Assembly: GCA_005406025.1 (NCBI GenBank)
Contig: BGZK01000191.1
Location: 186,001-250,000 of the forward strand
DNA: 64,000 nt
Source of the DNA: Eumeta japonica
Taxonomy: Eukaryota; Arthropoda; Insecta; Lepidoptera; Psychidae
Reading direction: 5' to 3'
Shown: piece after piece, positions 48,701 through 60,700 of the stretch
Numbering within the stretch: position 1 is the first letter of the stretch
Layout: each line of letters opens with the position of its first letter
The notes under the pieces: model-generated
The model's database searches: none
Told to the model about the DNA's origin: nothing
What the model saw: the letters and a program-made list of their open reading frames with translations, nothing else
Position numbers and translations under genes: made by a program

Positions 48701-51700
48701 TCTTTACATGACACTTTATTGGAATTAGTTATTTTCACAAAGGTAGTACGAATTGTTTTCGTTTTTATTTTATATTTTATTTAATATTTAAGAACAGTTT
48801 TATTTTACTTCATTACATTCGACATATTGTTGCTTAAAAAATCTATTAAAATTTTTTCGCAACGTATCTAAACAATATCATAAATGTTAGGAATAAATAA
48901 AATAAGTATAAAATAAAATCGATGCCAAGTTTTTATATGTAATAGCAAAATATAGTACAAAACGATGTTACAAGAAGTATGCAAGTGATATATTTACCAA
49001 ATTGTTAAAAAACGAATTTCTCATGATTTATTTACTATTTTTAAATGTTGTATTACAAACATAATAAATTTAAAGATATTAATTTGCAATACTGATTTTC
49101 TAATATAAACAATGGAGATTTAATTAACTATATAATGTTTTGCTGGGATTGCGGAATTTCTATTTTCTTACTAATTCTTTTTACTGTTAAGGTGTTTTTA
49201 TGATCTCGCAGGGTTAATATAACAGTTATAATAATATTACACCTATTTCAAATCATATGAACACAATAAATTACATCATAATCATAAACCAGTACCTTAG
49301 TCTCATTGCCATTTACTTACATACTACTTTTCTTAACAGAATCATTCATTTTATCCGCCATCTCCTGCAGCCCGCACGCCGACGGCACAACTATTACATA
49401 GTCATCGGCGTACAGGAGGCATGTAACAGACAGCTCATCCGTCCTCGGTCCATACTCATACTCTTTTAAATCATACAGATAGCTATCCATTAATACGTTG
49501 AATAGCGACGCTGAAGCATCCCTATCTGACACCCTTGCCAATGCCAAACCAGTCAGTGTATGGCCCATTTATTCTGACACAAGTACTGGAGCCCCTGTAT
49601 AAGGATCGCAATACCTGTTTCAATCAGCTACTCACACCATATGCATTAATACGGTTCTCCATAGATTATTTCTTTTCACTCTATGATAAGTTTTTTCCAG
49701 ATTTACGAAAATATAGAAAACCTTTTGGCCGTTGGTTAAAACCTTTTCCACAATGTTTCACAAAGAAAAATCTTGGTCAGTACACCCCATCCCATCAATA
49801 CCACTCCATTCATTGTTCTTTCGATAGAAAGGAGAGTGAATACGGGAAATAAATGAATGGGGCCTTGCTTGTTATTATAATAGTAAAATCGTCTCACAAC
49901 AAGTGATTTAGCTATTCGTAATGGGTGCCTTATCCCTACGCTTATCTACAATAATGAAAGCTGGGTATGGCAGAAGAAAATTGAAAGTAGAATCAATGCG
50001 GTGAAGACGCGATTTCTGAATAATATGTGTGGAGTATATCGGAAAGATAGATGTAGAAACAGTGATGTCAGAGAGCGATGTGGTTTGAAGAAAGATGTAG
50101 TGACTAGACAGAAACAGATATATTGCGGTGGTTTCGCCAACTGGAAAGGATGAATTTAAGTAGACTGACAAAACAAATCTATACAGCGAATGTGTGTGAT
50201 GGAAAGTAGGAAAAGGTCGCCCAAGAAAATTCTATGCAGACCATATTGGTGGCATATTAAAAAAAGGACCAAATTTTAAGCATCCAAAACCGACGAGCTT
50301 TCATGAAAACGAGCTTTCATCAAATAACTTACTCATATTCGGTTTTCAATATTAATTACTTTTGAAATTCATTATACGAAACTTTTTAGTAATAAAAGGA
50401 GGACCAGTTATTCACATCACCCAATTTCTTCTTATCATATGTCACTGGTTTGCCTAAGCCAAAAAGGCTATCTGTAGAACAAAAAGTGTGAAATGTAACG
50501 TAGCAACCCATCTTTTTTTTATTATTTAGATTTTTAATGGAACTCCCATTTTATAATGGAAATTTAGCAAAGACGCAATAAAGTAGAGCAGAATGAAGCA
50601 AATTTAATTATAACTACACCTTTAAAATATCGATTGAAGCGTCGCTACTATTGAGTTTGATATGACAATTAAAATTTTTTTGTGGTCTTATTTTTATTGC
50701 TATATCATAGGAGTAGCTTTTTCCTTTATAATATCTGTATTATAAAGTAAATAGTTGATTCTAAGAACATTGAAACTCATTTTTAGATACTTATCAAATA
50801 TTAGTTCATATTTTATGCGACTGCTCTAGATAGAAGGTAATGCTTTACGAGTATTTTGTGTGCATGTACATTTGTTTGACACGCTCTATATTCTAAAGGA
50901 CGTCATGGATTTTAACATATGAAGTATCGTTAGATTCGTCTAGATTTTGGAAGTGATATAGAGAAATATTTTAATTTAGCGCCTATGAGTCAAAAAAAGA
51001 GAGGGCGTGAAATGAAAATTAGTTATTTTGTTTTAGTATTTGCAAAATTGCATTGTTGTCGATCCACAATTAGATGGCGTGTACAGTTGGATGTATAAAT
51101 CAGAAATATTTTTTGTAGTTCTACTACAAAAATAATTTTGTACTTCTATTACAAAAATAAGATACTAAAACATCTTTTTCAGGAAAATCATCGACAGTTA
51201 CAGACAGAAGAGTATGGGATGTTTTTAAAGTTCGTGTACTACTTTCTATCTGAAAATACACACATTGATTTGCTATCAGATTTCTGTGATGTGTTATGCA
51301 TTAATGGATATTTGTCTCTACTGCCCCAAGTGTATTTCGACAGGTGAATGGCTAAATTGTTATTTTAAGATGGTGTAATTACGTCTTCTACGCCTCAAGC
51401 CCTCTGTGGTAATAATACATCAATGATATTTTGGAAAAAAATAACAATTTTATTTAAATTATCCAAATCTGTGGATAATAATTGTAATATTGATTATTCT
51501 GAATAGAATTATTATTATTTGAACATTCAAAAATAATGTTATGTGAAACCCTTTGTTTAAATAAAGGTAGTTGATTTTGATTTTTGGTTAATAAAGCTAT
51601 ATTTAACTTTCTTGTTAGACAATATTATTGGTGACTAGATGTCTTTTATTGTTCAATACAATACGATTCTCGGGAATGCCTGAGAATTCACGATTTTGCC

Positions 51701-54700
51701 ATCAACTATAATTATCAAGGTCATGATAGACATATTTTTACAAAATTAATGGCCTGTTTTATTTTAGAAACAACGAAACAATCAGAAAAATCAGCACTTT
51801 AGTGTTGGGAGAGATTTTGGTGAATTTATCCAGAAAATATCTTCAAACTGATGACCACAGTCAAAGCTACTCCACGGATATCAAAGTGAGATCGTCTATC
51901 GGTTTATGAAAGAATAGCATTCGACGACAACTCAACCGTTTCGTCTGATTGCTACCTTCGACGTTCGACACTTTCAGAACGGCCTCGTCGAATTGCAGTG
52001 CGTGATGGAGCAGCCCCAGTCTATCGGCTCAAGACTTCTGCAAAAGCCTCGGCCGTATAGCGTCCTCGTCTTCTTATATTTCTACTGCCAGTACACAGAA
52101 AAGTATGCCTTTTTAAAGTTTTTTTTTTTTTAATAAGGATTCCATTTAAGCGGAGACTATAGTACGAATTCAATAAACAGTTATGAGTTGAATTTAGAAC
52201 TCGATTTTTGTAAAAATGTAGAGATGACTTGAAAACTAGTGTATGAATCTTGTTACATAACCGGCATAAGTTTGGACTGCCAATTTCAAATAATGGCGTT
52301 TGAAAAAATATTAATTGAGCCTTAATATGATATCGTGATATTAATGAGAGAACTATAAATAAACACGTACACGCATGGATCTTTGCCGCTCTGATTTGCC
52401 TGCGAAAGATGCGATGCGCAGATATTGCTCTCCACGACTCCTTCGTCTCTTCCGCGTTGTTTTACGCCAGTGTGACGCTTTCAGTAATTTATTTCAAACA
52501 AATAAAGATTCGTGCGTTGTACCGTAAAAGAGTATTTTTTTTTAAACCAATAGGTATCTCTTTGTTTATGAGCAAAGGAAAGAAGGTAATAAGAGAGATA
52601 TTTAAACTGCAGCAAGAATAAAAAAAAAGTGGGTGAGTACTGCGAGCTGTTTGTTAATATCAAAAATATTTCGCGACAGTTGCATTTAGTTTATAATGTC
52701 GTGATTCTTACACGTATTTACGGCAAAGTGAATTGGGTGTGGTGTAGAAAAAAAACAGTAGGTAATGTAGACTCGACATAATGAAGGTTTGATTTCTGTG
52801 TGGTTTATGGGCAACGTCTTCCTTTTTTAAAACAACTTTGCCCAAGCAACTATAACTTAAATATATCATTGAAAACATGATTATAAATAATACACAAATA
52901 ATACAAAAAAAACCCTACGAAATGCTCGATCAGACGGCGTACACGTGCCTACGCGCCGCACCTAGGTACGTGACGAACGGGTCATGTGGTGTATTATTTT
53001 TAAAGAATTTATCCAGTTACTTACTTAAAATGGCACGTGATGTTGGCAATTATGTAAAGGTCGCTGACAGTATTATTATAGTCTCCGATTTTCCACATGT
53101 AGGCAAATTATCGCGTTAAGTATAAACAGCACGCAACATTACTCGTGAACTCTCAGGTTTGACCGTCAGGGCGAATTTCACTATAAAATTTTAGAGCAAA
53201 GCGTTGTCACCTCTGCAAACTGCCCAACAAAAAAATCATGTTTGCATATTCGGTAGCATTGAAAGGCATTGTTATTAAACACTTAAATATTAATCACACG
53301 CAATCCTAGTTTCAGAAACGCCAATATCGTAAGCATAACACTTTATAACAAAATACCTAAGCGTCGCGCGTTCCAATACTAACTCTTGAATTCTCAACTC
53401 TTTTCCAAATTCGTCTCCAACAAGTCCTCAAGAAGCGACAACACCTTTGCTGCCATATCTTGTACAGTACTTGACGAGAACATCTAAAGCGCATCACGAG
53501 CTCCCCAAGTATATCGTCAAAGCGCTGTGGCTGGTATATGCGGTTAGTCAGTCGTTTTTTTTAGTTATCAATGTTTTTTTAATCCATAAAATTAACGCAA
53601 CTCAAACTTTAAAACCCCTATGCAAATCATAATCTTATGACACCACTCAACAGTGTGTGTAAAAATACTATATAAGTGATTTCAGTTTTCATTACTACTT
53701 TAACTAAGATTTTTCCGTACCCTTTGTCACGATAAATATAATATTCGATTGTGAAAACGATTAAAACAGAATCACTAAAAGTTTAACACAGAAATGATTA
53801 AATTTCGACATAGAAGTAATAGAATACAAAATATGAATGAACTTTTTTCGTTTTGTTTATAAATTGAAGTTTTGTTCGAAGTCGAAGAAAGTTTTGACAG
53901 TAAAATTTATATGAAGTTGGAATACAAAAAAAAAATACTTTCTAGATGGCGAGTTTGTCGATGCCCGACGACGCCAACTTATCTATCGAAGACAAGATTC
54001 TAGGCGACAAATGCACAGAAAGGCTAATGGACCTACTAAAACCCAATCCGACTTTATATTATACACATCACCCCGCTATCTTGTTTTGGGTTCTAACTAC
54101 GAAGCGACTGAGTAACAAATTAGGATCTTGCGTGGTAAGCAATTACTTATTATTTCCAAACAGTCATTCAGAATGAAAATATCAAGATATCTTATTATTT
54201 TAAACTGTCACAACGTCACAATCCTTCAATAGAATCCATGCCGTACTTATTCAATAGAATACGTACGCTCACGTGCAATAAATATACTGAAGCATATAAT
54301 AAGTCTTTGTCTTGCAGCTATCGTGTTGGTTAGAGATCGAGGATACAGTGCCGGCAGAGCTGATACCGCATCCGGCGTTGAAGCACTTGATAGTGACGAT
54401 ATTAGAGAATTGCGACAGCAGGCGCATCCTGTCGCATGCGGCGAGAGTGATCCAGCTGTGCTTGAAGAAACTGAACGCTGAGGAAAACCAACACTTCACG
54501 AAGCACCTGTGGGCCATCGTCCCGAACGTGCTGGCCAAACGCACAGACACCAATTTTGACTCGGGTAACGGTCGGTTATTTCGAACTAGTCATATCCGTG
54601 TTTTCAGTTTGAGAAGTGCGAGTTTCAAAATCTCGTTTAAGGCAACGAAAAAGTTTCGTTTTATATATATACTAGCTTTCGCCCGCAGCTCCGCCTGCGT

Positions 54701-57700
54701 GAACATATAATGAATTCCTTGATCTTTTATATGGACTGATGACGACGCTCGTCTCAATCTTTAAATGTCTAATAAGAGTAAATAAGAAATTATAATCTAC
54801 TTTAAAAGCAAATAAGAGATCATGACATGATTTAAAAGCCTACACCCACGAAATTCTAAAAAATAGTTTCATATATTTAATTACAGTTTCCAGTTCAAGA
54901 GAGTTTTGCATGTAACTCGGCTTCTAGGCGGTGTATCAAAATTAAACATATTTCATTTTTTAATTAGATCTTCAGCCACACACCTTGAAAACCGTATTTG
55001 ATTCGGAACAGTAGTTGTTTTCTTATGCCGCAACTAATAAACATACAGTGAGACAGACAGAAACGTTAAAAATGTTTGTTAGGCTTCTATTGCAGTTATA
55101 AAGACCTTCTACATTAGTTTTTCATAAATATTTCCCAAGTACATACATCAGTCGGTTACAGTTCTATTATACGTATATAGATTCTTATGCGATAAGTTTG
55201 TCCTAGACCTTTTGATTAATTAGCTCTGATTTAAAAAAACCCTGAAAAGTATTTGCCAGCTTCGAGAGCCATTGATATTAGAAAATTACAACCAAGTGCC
55301 GTTATATGTAATATTCTGATTTTCGAAAGGTTAAGATTTTAGCTAAACTCGAATTATCCAAGGTATAACTTGGATAATTCGAGTTTTGAGATTAAAAGAT
55401 CCAATATGAAAATTATGTATTATGCCCATATTAGTTATTATGTATGCCTACAGAGGCTTTTGTGTAAAAATAAATATTGATTAAAACGTGTTAAATAAAA
55501 TTTATAAGAATTTCAGTTCCACTTAAAAAATATATATAAAAAAAAGCTTATATCAATAACAGGTCCTATTAAAATATTCTGTTTGGACAGCCTTATTAAA
55601 TTACCTACAATATTCAAAATGTAAAATGGTTCTCAGCAATCTAAATTGAAGTCTTATAAATATAAACCTCAATGTCTGTATTATAAAAAAAATCGGCCAA
55701 GTGTGAATGATCGGGACTTGTGTTCCTAAGGTTCCGTTTACTTTGTTTATTTATTTATTTTATTTCATTATTTAACCAAATATATTTGTGTTGAATACTC
55801 AAAAGAAATTATTTTGCTGCATTCATTTGCGGATTTATAGTTCGAGCCCCACTCGTATTTTCCTTAAGCACTATGTTCACGCTAAGTTGTATATATATGT
55901 TACTGCTTTTACGATAGCGCCAATAAAAAAACAAATAAACCGAAACGCACCGAGTATATGCATTCACGCAGGTACTTAGCGAGTGTCAGTTTATACTAGA
56001 CATTGAAGCAAACCAAAAGGAAGCAAACTATAAACTTGTTGTAGGTCTTCCTACAATCTACAAGTATTTTTTTCAAGATTTTCAAGACTTTCAGATATAA
56101 AAATGAACAGTCAAGTTTCATCTATTTTCTCTAATGACTTTAAAACTATTTACTTTAATATTAGCAACAATATAATCGAGACCTTTACAATAAGCGCATT
56201 CATTTGCTATACTAAGTGGTACAGCTTACAAAGTTTTTTTTTTTCATAATTTGCTAATTTACCTCCAAAAGCGACCATCATATTTCAAATACAAGGGTTC
56301 CAGTTTTCTTTCTTTCATAGGTAAGGAACCCAAAAATCATAAAATCACAGATATTTTTGTGTTATTACATAGACGCATTAAACAAATATCTTCCTTTTTT
56401 TTTCAGACAGAAATTGTCGTTACTTATTAGAATTAGTCGCGGGGCTGAACCCGACGAGTCTAGACGCAACAATTTGTGCTAGAACTGCGCATCTCGTGTG
56501 CGGTCTTTTCTCTATGAGCTCCATAGACAATTATACCGATAGCGACGATAGATTGCACTTCGAATACGTTTGCTTAAAACTGAGTCTGGTGTTACTGGAA
56601 TTGGCGAGGATGCAACAAGACATTAGAGGTATATTCTGGAAGTTTACTTGATTTTCAGTAACTGCTTTAATATTTACAGTTTATACTACGAATAAAGTAG
56701 GTATATAATGTACACATATATATAAATATATGTTCTAGCCAAAGTAAAGTAATACATTTCGATACACGCAAATAATAAATTAGACATTTTCTTAGTATTT
56801 ACTTATTTATTTATGTTACCAAAGCTCCTAAAAGGTGTAAGGATATTTATTTAATTATTACGTTACATACCGGCGCTTTTGAATCGTTAGAATATGATTA
56901 TGTGTAAAATATCTATTAAATATTAATAAAATTTTAAACATTATTTATTCCTTTTATATCAATGAAGTTACATCTATGATGAAAAACAATAAAAATTAGC
57001 ATACACGGCAATGTATATAGACGGAAGTAGAAAGATATCGTACAACGTCGATGAAAATGTGAGACGATTGTCTTCAGGTAGCTTAAAAAGTAGATATATT
57101 TGTGTATTTCTAACTAGGACTTTAAGGTAAAATGTCACAGATCTACAAAACATGAATCTTGTAGTATCTGTTACCACTGGCAGGATAAACGACAATTGTT
57201 TGTTCATGGCCGAGCGTCGGATTTTTGCAACCAATGTTTTTCAGTATCAACATTGAGACCCCTAATTCGGGTGAAATCCTAAAGTAGTCTCTTATTCGTC
57301 GTAATGATACATCCTTCAAATGGTCAAATGATGATTTTTTTTATTACATGTCACATTGTTCTGTTTTATTTTCCTACAATTATAAGGAAATATAGGAAAA
57401 TATCCGTGACTATTCGGAGAGACATAAATATGTAATCGATATAAGCAGCAATATTTATTTTACGACGAGCGTAGGTAAACTTTGTCATTTCATGTACGAT
57501 TAAATTTCTTATTAGACAGTAATATGAGTAAGACCGCTCGGGTCTCACAGCTCAATGAAATTTTTGAGCTATAAAACTTATCATAACAAATACATTTCAA
57601 TTAACACGCAGCCGCTGAAATCCACTCAATTTTCACTTTTGAAATTGTATGCATTTAACTTTATAACGTGACAGTGATAGCTCACTGATTAACGCCTGTG

Positions 57701-60700
57701 ATTCAGGAGAAAATATGTGCGCAGAGCACTGCCAAGCAACGGCCTCAGCGTAGCGTTGAGATAGATTACGTATGTTTGAGTGGGAAAAGAAAACGTTCTA
57801 AATAAAATAAAAATACGGTATTATTATAATAAAAAAAAATGCATAATTATGATACTTTTTTTTTTAAGTTCAGACTAAGAACAAGTATAGGGAGTCTTGC
57901 CAAAACGACAGCGTAATGACAATCGGCAAATTCGTTGTCAGGTTTCAATCATTTCACTACTAAGACGACAGTCCGACAATCTTTTTTTTTACATCAATTC
58001 AAGAAACTTGGATCTTTTAAGCACTCCACATTGGCAGCTCTTAAGCTGTGAGACTTGCTAAATCGTGAATTTGTGTTTATGGTTGATACGTTTGTAGAAA
58101 ATAGACTTCATTTGAGGCCTTGACTTCATTTGTTGCTTAGCGACGCTCCGTTTGTTTATTTTCCCTCACTTGTAAGTTAAATTGTGGACACAGTTTTACC
58201 TTGAATTTTCTTTAACTACCATATTTAATAAGACATTAACTACCATTTAAATCTTGTAAAGAAATCTGAATATTTAACAAGATTCAGCAGTTTTAATAGG
58301 TCTTTCTTAGAGAAGACCTCTTTGCGTATTCTTCAATGGGAAATCACATAATTTATTTATTAAAAAATAAAAATTGACATGGAGACCGAGTACACAAAAT
58401 ATAAAAATTTTACGGAAAAGTATAATAAAAAATCTCCCTATATTACGTGTATATCCTGAGTAATTCCTTAACATGTAAAAGAATTTGTCATCACAAGCAT
58501 GTATCTTAGTATTTAGAATAACATTAAAAAAAATCTCAACATATCATAGAATGAACAACACTTTTACAGTTTTAAGAATATACAGCAACAACGTAGAGTT
58601 TCTGCGTTGTGTGTTAGCGTCCACGCAGTCGGCGCGGGCGCAAGTCGCGTGCGCGGCTTTGCAAATGCTCTCCCACCTCGTTTACTATTGTAATCGAATG
58701 CAGTATAAAGTAAGTACTATGCTGCTTAACAGTTTTAACAGATTTCTTAACACATACCACTTTGAACCGCTCAAGAACTAATAAAATATTAGTTAATTCT
58801 GACGTTCATGTATAGTGTATAAAGTTTGACGTAAATATTTACGACTTAATAGTTTGATGTGCAGTAGTCTGTTCTGTTGTTTGAAATGGTAATATGTGCT
58901 AAAGCATTCGATGCGAACATCAACTTTATATTTAACGGTTAGAGAAGTAAAGAAACCGGCCAAGCGCGAGTCGGACTACCGCACCGAGAGGTTCTCCACC
59001 ACCTAAAATGCATATGTCATCTATTCACAAAAACAAAATGTGTATTCACAGTGTGGTATCCACTGTCCGTGTCCGATTCGAAGTTCACTAGCATTTATTA
59101 ATCGTTGTATTATAATACAGTTGGTACTACTATATCATGAAAGTACCTGTGTTATTACCATTTTTACGAAAGAGCAACAACAAAAAAAAAAAAACTGAAA
59201 AAAAACACGTTTTATTGTATGGGGACCTTCCTTAATTTTTAGTTTATTTTTTTATAATTTTTTTAGGGCATCCACCATAATAATACATATCATATGAAAA
59301 TTTCAACTCTTTATTTCTTACGATCTAAAAGACAGTGCCTTGTAAAGGTACTTCATGTAAGGATTAAAGATAGACGGACAGATGCAGAAAACTATACCAA
59401 GCGTAGGTTTCTATTCGTACAGTTTTCTTTAAGGAACCCTAAAAGTAACACGATAAGGAAGGGGCTACATAATAAGTCATCGTTGCCGTTTATGTAAACT
59501 TTCAATCTATCACATTACGGAATAATTATTTTTGTGGTAATAATCGGTCTCATAACTATTCACTCTTCCTCGTTAGAACACAAACCAGGAACCGACAGAC
59601 GATAAACTATTTCAAATTTATGGTCCATTCCACGATTAAACAAATTAGCGCTTACCTGCGTGACGTACGAGTTTCTAATATCACATTTATAGGATATCCT
59701 AATTTAGCAATAATATGATTCAATTATCATGTTTATCCCTCAGCCCGGAAAACGGTTAGAAATGGATACGGTGACGATCGTCAAAGCTCTTCGCGCTCAT
59801 TCTAATGACGACGAGCGCGGGCCTGCCCTCGCGCAACTCTTGTACATATTGTTGAATTCTTCCGCTTCTCCTTTGACATTATCGGATAGAATTCGGTTGG
59901 AAGAAGAAGGTCAAGCTTGCAACGCTGTTAGAGCTTTGATGTTCAGAGTTCAAATGCTATGTTGTAAGGTGAGACTTTTACAAGCTGTTTAAGAAGATAT
60001 ATTTTATTATATGCTTTAACGTGACAACAAACAACAACTAAGCGTATGTGCTCGTAAAAGCATTCATGGCTACGTCTGTATCTGCTTTAAGGCGACGACA
60101 CTGGCTGTCTCCGAATGATAGACAACCGACAGACAGGAGTACAACGACAGTACACGCACGAAGCTCTGCCACTGTGAAGTTAGTCACAAAAGTGTCGTAA
60201 TGGCGTAAAATAGGAACGGAGGGGAGAAGAAGGAAAGATCGGGGAGCGTTAGACCTGCGCATCGCATCATTTGCAGGCAATTCAGAGCTGCACAGTTTCG
60301 TGCGTTGTACTGTACATTAGTGGGATTTTCTGGATTGCCTCAACCTAAGGATGCGTTTACATCACGAACACGACGACGCACGATGGTCTTTATTGTAGGA
60401 TATTCAATTATCGCAATAGCAATAATTTAAAAAACAAAATATGTACAAAGATTTTTATGTCCTAAACTATCAAATCGAAAATTATTTGTCAAAAAAATGG
60501 ATGTTTAAAAAGAGCTCAAAATTATTTTTTCGTAGGGTAGCGTAAGAGCACTTAATAATAATTTTTTTACGTTCATTGCAGTTTTCTTATTTCAATATTT
60601 TCTTGCAAATATCTATAATCCTGACGCGATAGGACGCTTTGACTTTAGTACTTTTTTATTTGTATGTGTCTTCCCAATCGACCGATATAGGTATTAAATT

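Noticed and set aside
52877..53119. 80-codon plus-strand frame containing the microexon
   Set aside because: It has no acceptor at its start and reads through a good donor at 52966; only 52934-52965 fits the flanking phases.
54565..54710. Extension of exon 54318-54564 to a stop at 54710
   Set aside because: A donor at 54565 with correct phase leads to the next exon at 56407, and the extension runs into the Helitron end.
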